A stretch of 64,000 nt of DNA. It comes from Carnobacterium divergens. Lineage in GTDB: Bacteria; Bacillota; Bacilli; Lactobacillales; Carnobacteriaceae. Below the pieces are notes generated by a model. That model was not told where the DNA came from. It saw nothing but the letters and a program-made list of their open reading frames with translations, and searched no databases. Each line of letters starts with the position of its first letter. The first letter of the stretch is position 1. The stretch spans positions 379,598 to 443,597 of the forward strand of contig NZ_LT992558.1 of the NCBI RefSeq assembly GCF_900258435.1. Direction: 5' to 3'. This document shows, one piece after another, positions 49,791 through 59,627 of the stretch. The translations under genes and the position numbers were made by a program.

Positions 49791-51239
49791 TTATACTGTT
49801 TCAGAGTTTAGAAATAAGGACTTTTGTTGTTCAATATCATTTAAACAGCGTTCCAATTGCTCCCACTCAACTTTTAGTGGAAAAAGATGCCAGTAAAAAA
49901 CGGGTTTTGAAGAAGAAGGAAGGTAATAATCCGATAAAATAAGGTCGACATTCTCCTCTTCCAATATTTGAGTTTGATCGGTTACTGTTAACTGAAAAGG
50001 TAACGTGGCAATTTTATCATACAGAGCTTGTTTCTTTAATCCATCTAACTTAGTAATTAGAAATAAATGAATGGAAGGTTGATAACAACTATTAATTAAA
50101 TGGCGTTGAATGAGTTGAGTGACTGTTTTCGTTAAACAAGGCAACCGACTGCTATCGATTTTATTTTGGGCAAGAAGATTTTCAATTTTTTTTGTATAAA
50201 AATCGTTAGCCGATTCTTGTTGGTTGTTATTTTCAAGTAACTCAAGGTAAGAATCACCCAAATAAAAGCTTACATAAACCAAATAAAATAGTTCATTCTT
50301 AAAAAATGTAGTGAGCTTCGCTTTTGGAAAAGCGCTAGCAATATCTTCGATTAAATGGACCACCTTTTTAATTAACGGTTCTTCTGTTAAACTCAATAAA
50401 TCCTCAATTGGAAATTCAAGCGTTTGATGAATGATAAAAAAGATAAAATAAAGTTCATTTTGCTGGTTAATCAAGTCATTTTTTTGACTAAAATGGTTCA
50501 TAAAAGGAAGTAATTTTTGATAAAAGGGACTATTTTGAGCAACTAGTTGATAAAAAGGGTTGGTAGAGTCAATAAATTCATTGAGCTGATACCGAGTTTG
50601 ACAAAGAGCCAGCCAATATCTAAGCTGTTCTTTTTGAATAAACGAGAATTGAATCGCCGTTAACTCTTCAATCATGTGAAGGTCATTATCTAAATCAGCA
50701 GCTTGAATTGTTTGAAAGGGCCAATCAACACCATTACAGTTATAAAAGTAATAATAAAAGAAAAAATAGCGAATTCTAAGCTCGGCACCATTCATCTTTA
50801 AAGGTGAAAGTTCAATAGACAAAAATAAAGGGCGCAACAATTGATTCATTAAGCGAATCTGGCGATAAATATAACTATAACTAAAAAAATTTACTTTAGC
50901 ATAGGAATCAATCGTGTCATCTTGTTGATGAAAGGTATATAAAAATAAGTAGTAAAATAAAGTGTCTTTTGTAATTCTGTGATAGAGAGTGTCCATTGAA
51001 AAGGAACTCTTTTTTGACAAGTAGTAGCCATCTTTGCTTTTAATAAGTTGAATATCTTCTTCAGAAGCTTCTAAATAATGAGTTAATTCTTTCAAATACG
51101 TTAACAGCGTTTTACTACTTACTGCTAGTTGACGACTTAAAACAGTTGTTGAGCTTGGTTTAGATTGGCTGGCTAATAATTTAAGTAATTCAACTTTTCG
51201 ATGTGCAATTTTATCAAGAGAATTTAATTTAGTTATCAT
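49791..51239 (-). CDS. Mga-like transcriptional regulator next to the PA14-repeat gene
   Basis: A 482-aa regulator with an N-terminal HTH (SSTTVLSRQLAVSSKTLLTYL) and a second Mga HTH region near residues 90-150 (FSYSYIYRQIRLMNQLL). The C-terminal part contains the EIIB-like end DLILSDYYLPSSSKPVFYW. ATG behind AAAGGAGGT. It lies downstream of the PA14-repeat gene on the same strand but is separated from it by a terminator. It may control that gene, cluster 3, or both. Confidence 0.8.
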   Translation of the reverse strand: MITKLNSLDKIAHRKVELLKLLASQSKPSSTTVLSRQLAVSSKTLLTYLKELTHYLEASEEDIQLIKSKDGYYLSKKSSFSMDTLYHRITKDTLFYYLFLYTFHQQDDTIDSYAKVNFFSYSYIYRQIRLMNQLLRPLFLSIELSPLKMNGAELRIRYFFFYYYFYNCNGVDWPFQTIQAADLDNDLHMIEELTAIQFSFIQKEQLRYWLALCQTRYQLNEFIDSTNPFYQLVAQNSPFYQKLLPFMNHFSQKNDLINQQNELYFIFFIIHQTLEFPIEDLLSLTEEPLIKKVVHLIEDIASAFPKAKLTTFFKNELFYLVYVSFYLGDSYLELLENNNQQESANDFYTKKIENLLAQNKIDSSRLPCLTKTVTQLIQRHLINSCYQPSIHLFLITKLDGLKKQALYDKIATLPFQLTVTDQTQILEEENVDLILSDYYLPSSSKPVFYWHLFPLKVEWEQLERCLNDIEQQKSLFLNSETV

Positions 51240-51263
51240 AATTGATACCTCCTTTAGTTATAG

Positions 51264-51302
51264 TAAAAAACAGTAACCTAATTAGGGGTTACTGTTTTTT
51301 TA
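51264..51302 (-). terminator. Terminator after the PA14-repeat gene
   Basis: AAAAAACAGTAACC and GGTTACTGTTTTTT flank a short loop; on the minus strand it ends the secreted protein gene just before the regulator. Confidence 0.9.
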
Positions 51303-51304
51303 AA

Positions 51305-52351
51305 TTATTGTTCAACACCTTGTAAATCAGGAGTTGTGAAAAGTTTTTCGATAGGAATAAATGTAGGAGTAGTAGTAGGACGCATACTTGGTGTAATCCA
51401 TTTAATATGGCTGTACAAACCAAATGTAGGGTCATTGATTTGTCCAATATCCCATACTTCATATTTAACTTTCATCACTTGTCCTGCAGATAAATAAAGT
51501 GGTAAGCCATAGTTAGGTGAATCATTTATCATCAAGCTATTGCCCAAGTTTCCAGTCATTGAAAAATTATAAGTCCCAGATTCAGTAATTGGAATATAGG
51601 CCGTTTTGATAATTTTATAGTTACGTAAGCCTAATCCTGGGTAGGGTTCTACTAATCTATAAGAAGAATCAAGAGTTTTTGCTTCATAGGCTGCTGCAAA
51701 ATGTTCCCATTGCCCAGATTGAACGTTTCTTTTTTGATAAATTGAGTGTACACCGTTTACTAATTTATTTGGTTTTTCAACCGTAATACCTTGTAAATCA
51801 GGAGTTGTGTAAAGTTTTTCAATAGGAATAGCAGCAAAAGAGGTTGTAGGACGCATACTTGGTGAAATCCACTCAATATGACTATATAAACCCAATGTAG
51901 GATTGATTACTTGTCCGATATCCCATGATTCAAATTTAATTTTTACAATTTGTCCTGCACTTAGGTAGATAGGTGTTCCGTAATTAGGTGAGTCGTTAAT
52001 CATTAATGACATTCCTAAGTTTCCAGATGTTTTAAAGTTATAATTTCCAGATTCAGTGATTGAAAGGTAAGTTGTTTTGATAATTTTAAAATTACGTAAA
52101 CCTAAACCTGGATAAGGTTCAGTTGAACGATAGGAAGAATTCAGTGTTGATGCTTCGTATTCCTTTGCAAAATCTGACAGCTGATTTGTGAATGGGTCTC
52201 TTTTTTGGTAGGTTGTGTGAACCCCGTGTACTAATTTTGATGTTGCTCGTGTAGAACTGTCTGCAGCCAATGCTTGATCAGACTTTGTTGGAATACATAA
52301 AAACAGCACAGCTGCTAATAAAATTCCAATGATACTAAATTGCTTTTTCAT
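51305..52351 (-). CDS. Secreted protein with two tandem PA14-like beta-sandwich repeats
   Basis: A 348-aa exported protein. The start at ATG 52351 (MKKQFSIIGILLAAVLFL) precedes a signal peptide ending near ALAAD. Two copies of a ~150-residue unit follow (about 40-190 and 192-345). Each has VHGVH or VNGVHSIYQKR, YPGLGLRN, SG-x-YNF, SLMINDSPNYG, YLSAGQ and a final IPIEKLxTTPDLQG. The pattern of G-x-Y-x-F, S-L-x-I-N-D and L-x-A-G-Q is that of the PA14 carbohydrate-binding domain. No WxL or LPXTG, so it is released or loosely bound. RBS GGGGG is rather far (12 bases). Confidence 0.75.
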   Translation of the reverse strand: MKKQFSIIGILLAAVLFLCIPTKSDQALAADSSTRATSKLVHGVHTTYQKRDPFTNQLSDFAKEYEASTLNSSYRSTEPYPGLGLRNFKIIKTTYLSITESGNYNFKTSGNLGMSLMINDSPNYGTPIYLSAGQIVKIKFESWDIGQVINPTLGLYSHIEWISPSMRPTTSFAAIPIEKLYTTPDLQGITVEKPNKLVNGVHSIYQKRNVQSGQWEHFAAAYEAKTLDSSYRLVEPYPGLGLRNYKIIKTAYIPITESGTYNFSMTGNLGNSLMINDSPNYGLPLYLSAGQVMKVKYEVWDIGQINDPTFGLYSHIKWITPSMRPTTTPTFIPIEKLFTTPDLQGVEQ

Positions 52352-52679
52352 TTTTGATGTTGCCCCCTTTTTTTGATAAATTAAGCTTATCATCTTTCAT
52401 TGTTAAAATGATTTCTTAAAGAAAGAAAACCGTTTTTGTTTGTGAACAAATATAGATTTGTTTAAGAATTAACATAAAAGACGAGCTTGCAATGTTGTTT
52501 AAACAATGTTTTTATAGGATAGTATTGTGTTTTGGGATAAAATAGTTTGTGAATTTTTTATGATTTATATAAATAGTTGTGAAAGATGTCTTTTTTTTTA
52601 TAAATGAGAGTACTTGATAATAGGAAGGGAACTGTTAAACTTATATTAATTATTAAGGTATGAAAAGGAGGAGAACTTA
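52352..52679. promoter_or_regulatory. Intergenic region upstream of the PA14-repeat gene
   Basis: About 330 bases without an intact gene. TTGTTTAAACAA (52495-52506) is a perfect 12-base palindrome within AATG-TTGTTTAAACAA-TGTT and is the best operator candidate. Divergent promoters for the PA14-repeat gene and the pseudogene must lie here. Confidence 0.4.
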
Positions 52680-52907
52680 TTGAAGAAAGGATTTTTAATT
52701 GATTTAGTTGATACAATTCCGAATAATCCAACAGATGATTTTATTTGTAGGCTAATTGAAAAGTAGTGTAATCGAGACAATGAAAAAGTGGTATTTATCC
52801 AAAAAGAAAAACCCATTCGTTTTTGTTTAAATGATCAAATCACGTATGAAGCAACGCTTACCCTAACTAATCGAGCAGGTCAGCTCGTTTTTTGTAAAGA
52901 AATTTAA
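52680..52907 (+). pseudogene. Small DUF4318-like gene interrupted by an amber stop
   Basis: A good RBS (AAAAGGAGGAG) precedes TTG at 52680. The frame reads MKKGFLIDLVDTIPNNPTDD and ends its first part with RLIEK, then TAG at 52764. It then continues without further stops to TAA at 52905: CNRDNEKVVFIQKEKPIRF, ITYEATLTLTNRAGQLVFCK. The two halves together give about 75 residues with the shape of DUF4318 proteins, where the stop would replace the Tyr of an IEKYC motif. The family assignment is from memory of its pattern. Confidence 0.55.
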
Positions 52908-53024
52908 AGAAACTACCCATTGAAGGAATAGTTGCAGATGCAAAAGAAAAGCATGGCATGGGTTGGAGGAAATATCGAAAACTTTAACAAATCGCCACAC
53001 ACATGATTTTACACAAATGATAGC

Positions 53025-53058
53025 AAAAAGGAGTTGGCTTGATTGCCAACTCCTTTTT
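53025..53058 (+). terminator. Terminator after the pseudogene
   Basis: AAAAAGGAGTTGGC (53025-53038) pairs with GCCAACTCCTTTTT (53045-53058) around a 6-base loop; works on both strands. Confidence 0.9.
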
Positions 53059-53065
53059 ATCTACA

Positions 53066-53101
53066 GACTAAACTTCTATAATATATATAGAAGTTTTTAG
53101 T
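53066..53101 (-). terminator. AT-rich inverted repeat at the end of the acetoin reductase gene
   Basis: GACTAAACTTCTATA and TATAGAAGTTTTTAGTC form a long AT-rich stem 15 bases after the minus-strand gene. Together with the hairpin at 53025 it should end that transcript. Confidence 0.6.
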
Positions 53102-53116
53102 CAAGATGCTTTTTTA

Positions 53117-54355
<1,239 letters not shown>

Positions 54356-55012
54356 TTATTGAGTAAAGATGAAATTTAATAATAAGGGCATATTAATGAT
54401 TTGTTGGTTATTAATGATATTAAGATCTCTTAATTTTTGAAAAGATTCGCTTGTTCGTGCTTGTCCCGTTCCACTATACTCAGCAACTGTTTTTTGATTA
54501 ATAAATTTTGGTAAAGGATAATAATTTTCCTGTAATCCAGGATACAGAGTATAGATAATTGAATAGAGAGCGTTAGCCGTTTTTACTACCGGAGGCTCAT
54601 TCATCAAAAACATTTTTTTGCTCTGATGAACATATTTGATAATCATAGCTTCATAGAAATATTGAAATTTTAATGGATTTAAATGAAGGTGGTTTAAGAA
54701 ATATTCTCGATCAACAAAATAAACTTCAACGGATTCCATAGCGACAACGCGATAATCAAATTGTTCAGGGATAGTAAAAAATTCCAATAAATTTTCGGGA
54801 GTCAATAAATAATTAGGAGTAGCAAATTCACGGCTACTCCAGTTCCCAAGCTTATCTAACGCTTGGATGACAGCAGTTCCTGACTTTATAATCAAAAGTT
54901 CAGTTGTATCTCCGTGATAATAAAATTTAGTTCCTTTTTTAAATTTTTTTAACCGATAGTAGTCCATTTTTTTATCGGATTTCAAGTCTAAAGTTTCAAC
55001 AATATTTATCAA
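54356..55012 (-). CDS. Crp/Fnr family transcriptional regulator
   Basis: A 218-aa protein starting at TTG 55012 behind AAGAAGGTG. The N-terminal cyclic-nucleotide-binding-like beta barrel (about residues 15-110) contains FKKGTKFYYHGDTTELLIIKSG; a long dimer helix and a C-terminal winged helix (INQKTVAEYSGTGQARTSESFQKL) follow. No Cys cluster of Fnr type and no clear cAMP-binding RxS motif. Divergent from the surface locus beginning at 55101, which it probably controls. Confidence 0.82.
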   Translation of the reverse strand: MINIVETLDLKSDKKMDYYRLKKFKKGTKFYYHGDTTELLIIKSGTAVIQALDKLGNWSSREFATPNYLLTPENLLEFFTIPEQFDYRVVAMESVEVYFVDREYFLNHLHLNPLKFQYFYEAMIIKYVHQSKKMFLMNEPPVVKTANALYSIIYTLYPGLQENYYPLPKFINQKTVAEYSGTGQARTSESFQKLRDLNIINNQQIINMPLLLNFIFTQ

Positions 55013-55100
55013 ATTAACACCTTCTTTTTTATATTATTATTCTTTTTGTATAATAACATGAAAACGAATAATTAAATTATAATTTTTAAACCTTTAAAGA

Positions 55101-56630
55101 ATGGATGGATTAATAATGCAAAAACTATTTTTAAGAGTGCCGATTTTATTAGGTTTTTTTCTTTTTTTTATTAAGTTTTATGATAATTTAAAAAGAATTG
55201 TAGCGGGAGAGAATCTTCTTTCTTGGTCGAGTAGTTTACTATACAGTTTGTATATTATTTTGGTGTTGGCAATGGGAATTGGGTTAGCAAAACTATATAA
55301 ATTAAAAAAAAGTTATTTTTATCTTGCTTTAGTAATTTTAGCAATTGTTCCGAGAGTTATTTGGGTAATCGCCTTTCCGTCACATCCAACCTCGGATTTT
55401 TATTTGTATCATTTAACTGCAAGTTATCGAGCAGATGAAAACTCATGGGCTGTTCTTTATGACAAGGACTTATTAAATTATTCTCCTTTTTTTACTCATA
55501 TATTGTCATTTTCAACAGTTTTGTCTTGGGTGTATCAGATTTTTGGTAAGTCGGTTTTTTCAGGTCAATTTTTTAATATTTTAGCTACTTTAATAGGATC
55601 AATTTATTTTTTTAAAGCGAATTTCATATTATCTAATCGATATGTTGCATCAATAGCAACTATGTTTTTCTTGTTTTCTCCAGCTTATTTTATGTACAGC
55701 ACTTTGATTGTGACGGAACCCTTATTTATGTGCTTGATTGCAATAGCCATATATTTTTGGGTCTTGCTTTATAAAAGCCCTGAACCTAATTGGATTTTAT
55801 CAATAGGTATTGGATTTTCAATGATTGGAGCGAATTTGATTCGACCTAGTGGCTTTTTAATTTCGCTTGTTTTTGTTGTCAGCATGATGATATGTAACAA
55901 AAAAATTCTTCTTTCATTTAAAAAAATTCTTCCAGGAATGCTAGTTTTTCTAGCTTTTTCAATTGCTACACCGGTTATTAATAAAGTGGTCTATCCTTTT
56001 CCAACAGCTGCTACTTCTGCTGGTTACGGTGTATATGTTGGTGCCAACGAGGGTTCTAGTGGAACGTGGACTGAAGAAGATAAGGACTATTTTTGGGAAT
56101 TATATAATGAACTTCCTGTTAATGAGGTGAGTTCAGTCATGATGAAAGCAGGTATTGATAGATGGGTGAATATCTACAAAGAAGGTCATTTAATTTCTTA
56201 TTTGGTCACTAAATTCAAGATATTTTCTGACGATAGTTATGGTTATAACTGGACGATTTATAATGATCCTGAAAATTTCCCACTTAATTCTAGAAGTCAA
56301 TTTACAGGATTTAGTTACTTTGTGGACAGTTTTTTATTAATCATGAGTTTTCTAGCATGTGCACTTGCATTATTGCTTCGTAAAACAAAAAAAATCTATT
56401 TATTTATTGTCTTAGAATTTGGTTATACTTTAGGATCTTTGTTAATTGAAGTACAAGGTAGATATCATGTCCCTTTACTATTTGTTAGTACTACTTTAAC
56501 AGGGTTTGGCTGTTATTATCTTTACAAGTTAATAACGTCTAAGGGAAGCTTGCTAAAACAATCTAATTTAAAAGGAAAGCGTAAAATAGTAACAAAAAAA
56601 ACAAAAAGAACGCACCTTTTCTTTCTTTAA
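55101..56630 (+). CDS. GT-C fold membrane glycosyltransferase (ArnT/PMT-like)
   Basis: A 509-aa protein with about 12 membrane helices and a long extracytoplasmic loop near residues 100-130. PSHPTSDFYLYH there supplies the acidic residue typical of GT-C enzymes (GT39/GT83 type). These use a lipid-linked sugar and glycosylate proteins or lipids outside the membrane. The Lys-rich C-terminus (KGKRKIVTKKTKRT) is cytosolic. An ATG at 55116 is an equally possible start. It leads an operon with a sortase, a GT2 enzyme and a giant adhesin, so glycosylation of that adhesin is plausible. Confidence 0.8.
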   Translation: MDGLIMQKLFLRVPILLGFFLFFIKFYDNLKRIVAGENLLSWSSSLLYSLYIILVLAMGIGLAKLYKLKKSYFYLALVILAIVPRVIWVIAFPSHPTSDFYLYHLTASYRADENSWAVLYDKDLLNYSPFFTHILSFSTVLSWVYQIFGKSVFSGQFFNILATLIGSIYFFKANFILSNRYVASIATMFFLFSPAYFMYSTLIVTEPLFMCLIAIAIYFWVLLYKSPEPNWILSIGIGFSMIGANLIRPSGFLISLVFVVSMMICNKKILLSFKKILPGMLVFLAFSIATPVINKVVYPFPTAATSAGYGVYVGANEGSSGTWTEEDKDYFWELYNELPVNEVSSVMMKAGIDRWVNIYKEGHLISYLVTKFKIFSDDSYGYNWTIYNDPENFPLNSRSQFTGFSYFVDSFLLIMSFLACALALLLRKTKKIYLFIVLEFGYTLGSLLIEVQGRYHVPLLFVSTTLTGFGCYYLYKLITSKGSLLKQSNLKGKRKIVTKKTKRTHLFFL

Positions 56631-56694
56631 GAAACTCTCAAGAAGATAATTTGCCTATATCATAAAGAAGTAAATAGAAGGTAGGTTCTTATAC

Positions 56695-57255
56695 ATGAAA
56701 AAAATCATTTTGGTAGGAATAGTAATTATTGGACTTAGTTTTGGTTATTATTCTTTAAAAACGACTAATAGTTTGAGAGCCAATTTTAAAGAAGAGGTAA
56801 CAACTAAAAAAGTCGTCGGGGAAGAGAAAGAAGAGGTGATTGACTCAATTCCCAATAAGATTATTTTTATTGAGGATGGAATTGGGTTGCCTATCAACGA
56901 AACAGAAATTGATTCTCATGAGCGAATGATCGTGCCGGAAGGACTTAAAATGGCAGGATGGTTAAAGACAAGTCCCATTCCTGGCAATGTTGGAAATTCA
57001 TTAATTGCTGCTCATCGAGATTGGAATAACAAACTAGGTGCCTTTAAATATTTAGAAGATATAAAAATTGGAGAAACAGTAGTAATTGAGTACAAAAATG
57101 GAGAAAACAGGGAATTTAAAGTAAGTAGTAAAGAAATTATAGATATAAAAACAAATCCGAATGCAAAAATTGAAATTAATAGTAATAAACGAATGATTAC
57201 CTTAATTTCTTGTACAGGAGCTTTCGATACTAAAATCAAAAGTTACACACAGTGA
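56695..57255 (+). CDS. Sortase cut by a TGA at the catalytic arginine position
   Basis: A 186-aa sortase with one N-terminal membrane segment. The catalytic His107 is in NSLIAAHRDW and Cys173 in MITLISCTGAFD. The third catalytic residue, an Arg about 14 residues after the Cys, is missing: the frame reads KSYTQ, TGA (57253-57255), then ALVTLE and TAA (57274-57276). A single C-to-T change of CGA to TGA would give exactly KSYTQ-R-ALVTLE, the usual sortase end. The enzyme is therefore either inactive or made by readthrough. It precedes a GT2 gene by 34 bases and sits in the adhesin operon. Class E/F-like by size. Confidence 0.85.
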   Translation: MKKIILVGIVIIGLSFGYYSLKTTNSLRANFKEEVTTKKVVGEEKEEVIDSIPNKIIFIEDGIGLPINETEIDSHERMIVPEGLKMAGWLKTSPIPGNVGNSLIAAHRDWNNKLGAFKYLEDIKIGETVVIEYKNGENREFKVSSKEIIDIKTNPNAKIEINSNKRMITLISCTGAFDTKIKSYTQ

Positions 57256-57289
57256 GCGTTAGTAACACTCGAGTAACAAGGAGGAAAAT

Positions 57290-58561
57290 ATGCAATTAAT
57301 CATTCATTTCATATCATCACTTATAGTAGGTATTTTTTTCTTTTATATTATTTTAATGATAATCATGCCTGTGCATAAAGAACCTGCGAGAAAGAAAAAG
57401 GTTAAGAAGCTCTATTATGTCTTTTTGATACCGTGCTTAAATGAAGAGAAAGTTATTAAGCGAACTATTTATAATTTGTTAAAATTACGCTATAAAAGAA
57501 TGATGATTATCCCTATCGATGACGCCTCTGATGATCGAACAGCTAAAATAATTGAAGGTATTAAAGATAAGCGAGTTCGTCTTTTAAAAAGAAAAAAACC
57601 TAATGCACAAAAAGGAAAAGGTGCGGCATTAAATGATGCCTACAAGAGAGTATTAAAAGAAGCCAAAGCCTTAAATATGGAAAAAGAAGTAGTAATTGCT
57701 ATTGTTGATGGCGATGGAAGATTAGGAATGAATGTACTTAGAGAAGCGAATCGAGCATTTTCTAATAAGGCAGTTTGTGCTGCGCAATGTCGAGTGCGCA
57801 TTATCAATACTCAACACATTCTTCCTTTTTTACAAGATGTTGAATTTTTCACGATGATTTCAGATATTCAAAATGTTAGAAGCTATATTCAAAGTGTTGG
57901 GCTAGGAGGAAATGGACAGTTTACAAGGTTAACAGCTTTAAAAGCACTAGGAAAAGAACCGTGGGGAGATAGCCTACTAGAAGATTATGATATGACCTTG
58001 AGGCTATTGCTACGAAATGGAAAAATTAGTTACTTATCGAATGGAACGGTCTATCAACAAGGTCTTTCTTCAGTTAAAAAGCTGATCTATCAACGGAGTC
58101 GTTGGGTACAAGGAAATATTCAGTGTTTGAAATATCTTAAAAAAGTAAAAAAATCAACACGATTAAAAAAAGAGGCGAAGTTAGATATCTATTACTTTTT
58201 GGCTCAACCATTTATTAATTTAATCGGCAGTATTATCTTTCTTATATCATGGATATGGATTACGCTATCTTTCATTCAATTAACTAAATTTTGCATTGAG
58301 GGAACGTCCAGTTGGATAAGTTTATTTCTTTATCTAGGTCTTTTGATTTTAATTACATCATTACCAGGATTTGTATTTACAATACGTCATTACTTTAATA
58401 CAACTCATATTCGAGCACAAAAAGGCAATACTTTTATAGAATGTTTTTTTGCAGGATTTGCAATGACAGTATACAACATTATTACAATACCTAGCGTTTG
58501 GATTGCGTTTAAACGACATTTATTAGGTGAAAACAGCTGGTTGAAAACAGAAAGAGAATAA
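57290..58561 (+). CDS. Processive-type family 2 glycosyltransferase (membrane)
   Basis: A 423-aa protein. N-terminal membrane helix, cytosolic GT-A domain (about residues 42-285) and three C-terminal helices. Motifs are PCLNEEKVI, DDAS (Asp78), DGDG (140-143), LLEDYDMTLR (Asp232) and QRSRW (268-272), the D,D,D,QxxRW set of polymerising GT2 enzymes such as hyaluronan or poly-GlcNAc synthases. UDP-GlcNAc is a likely donor by similarity, but this is inferred. RBS CAAGGAGG. It stands between the sortase and the lipoprotein gene. Confidence 0.87.
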   Translation: MQLIIHFISSLIVGIFFFYIILMIIMPVHKEPARKKKVKKLYYVFLIPCLNEEKVIKRTIYNLLKLRYKRMMIIPIDDASDDRTAKIIEGIKDKRVRLLKRKKPNAQKGKGAALNDAYKRVLKEAKALNMEKEVVIAIVDGDGRLGMNVLREANRAFSNKAVCAAQCRVRIINTQHILPFLQDVEFFTMISDIQNVRSYIQSVGLGGNGQFTRLTALKALGKEPWGDSLLEDYDMTLRLLLRNGKISYLSNGTVYQQGLSSVKKLIYQRSRWVQGNIQCLKYLKKVKKSTRLKKEAKLDIYYFLAQPFINLIGSIIFLISWIWITLSFIQLTKFCIEGTSSWISLFLYLGLLILITSLPGFVFTIRHYFNTTHIRAQKGNTFIECFFAGFAMTVYNIITIPSVWIAFKRHLLGENSWLKTERE

Positions 58562-58577
58562 TAGGGGGAATTTTAGT

Positions 58578-59357
58578 ATGAAGAAGAAGGTTTTATTTAC
58601 ATCGATTGTCGTAACATTGTTAGTTTTAGTAGGTTGTGGAAATACCAATGAAGCCACTAAATCAAAAGAAAAGGTAGAAGAAAGTGTTTTAGATTGGTCT
58701 TACAAAGGTGAAAAAGGACCGGATAATTGGGAAAAGTTAAATAAAAAATACAAACTAAAATCAACAAAGGAACAATCACCAATTGATATCTCAAAAGAGG
58801 CTAAAGTAGAGGCACTTGCGTCAGAAGCGATTCATTTTCAACCGGGATACTTTGAATTATTACGTCAAGATCAACAATTAACACTAACGCCAATGCCTGT
58901 TGAAGGAAAAGAAAATATTCTTACATTCAACGAAGAAGATTATTTGTTAACTGCAATCAATCTACATGTTCCTAGCGAGCATAAAATACAAGGAAAGCAA
59001 TACGATGGCGAGTTACAACTAAAATTTGAAAGCAAAGAAAAAAAGAATTTAATTATGGCAGTGATGCTTGAAGAAGGCGAAAAAAATTATGCCTTGGATC
59101 AAGTTAGCAACGAAATGACTAAATTAAAAAATAATAAAAAAGTTACAACAAAAGAACCTATAAGTACACTAGCTTTGATTCCACAAGAGAGAGAGTATAT
59201 CGCCTACCAAGGTTCTTTCACAGCACCACCAACTACTGAAGGTGTTCAATGGTTAGTCATGAAGAAAGCAATTACATTAGAAAAAAGTCAACTAAAAGAG
59301 TTGACAAAAGTATTAAAAGATAACGTTCGCCCAATTCAAAAACAAAAAGCAAACTAA
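58578..59357 (+). CDS. Alpha-carbonic-anhydrase-like lipoprotein lacking zinc ligands
   Basis: A 259-aa lipoprotein (lipobox VGC, Cys20). The alpha-CA fold is clear: LDWSYKGEKGPDNWEKL, EQSPIDIS, NLHVPSEHKIQGKQYDGEL, YQGSFTAPPTTEGVQWLVM. Two of three zinc ligands are changed. Where active enzymes have QFHFH, this has AINLH (Asn128, His130), and the ELHLVH histidine is Gln147 in GELQLKF. It is therefore unlikely to hydrate CO2 and may act as a binding or structural protein like CA-related proteins. It follows the GT2 gene after 16 bases; weak hairpin downstream (59360-59398). Confidence 0.85.
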   Translation: MKKKVLFTSIVVTLLVLVGCGNTNEATKSKEKVEESVLDWSYKGEKGPDNWEKLNKKYKLKSTKEQSPIDISKEAKVEALASEAIHFQPGYFELLRQDQQLTLTPMPVEGKENILTFNEEDYLLTAINLHVPSEHKIQGKQYDGELQLKFESKEKKNLIMAVMLEEGEKNYALDQVSNEMTKLKNNKKVTTKEPISTLALIPQEREYIAYQGSFTAPPTTEGVQWLVMKKAITLEKSQLKELTKVLKDNVRPIQKQKAN

Positions 59358-59421
59358 ATTTTTTTGGTTTTTAGGTTCATCCTTTAAAAACCTGAAAAAT
59401 AAGAATAGGGGAGTGATAAAG

Positions 59422-59589
59422 ATGAGTTCACCAAGTTCAAGTGTTTTGTTGCCTTTTACAGGTGGTGGGATGACAACTGTGGGATTAATTATGGGCGGCT
59501 ATCCAATGGGGGTTGTGATAGGAGCTGCGGTATTGGCGATAGGTGTGGGTGCTGTTTTAATCGTCAAAAATAAATTAATAAAAAAATAA
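59422..59589 (+). CDS. LPFTG microprotein (55 aa) with sorting signal but no signal peptide
   Basis: A 55-aa ORF with GGGGAGTGA as RBS, too short for the automated track. After only nine residues (MSSPSSSVL) it has LPFTG, then a Gly-rich hydrophobic helix (about residues 17-47) and the tail KNKLIKK. This is a complete sortase recognition signal with almost nothing in front. It lies between the lipoprotein and the giant adhesin in a locus that also encodes a sortase. It could be a free sortase substrate, a small membrane peptide, or a regulator of the sortase. A bacteriocin-like membrane peptide is a less likely alternative. Confidence 0.6.
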   Translation: MSSPSSSVLLPFTGGGMTTVGLIMGGYPMGVVIGAAVLAIGVGAVLIVKNKLIKK

Positions 59590-59627
59590 AAATCTTAAGA
59601 TTTAGGATTGGATGGGGAAAGCTACTA

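Noticed and set aside
59422..59589. Small membrane bacteriocin or holin
   Set aside because: The LPFTG motif followed by a hydrophobic helix and basic tail fits a sorting signal better, and a sortase gene is in the same locus.
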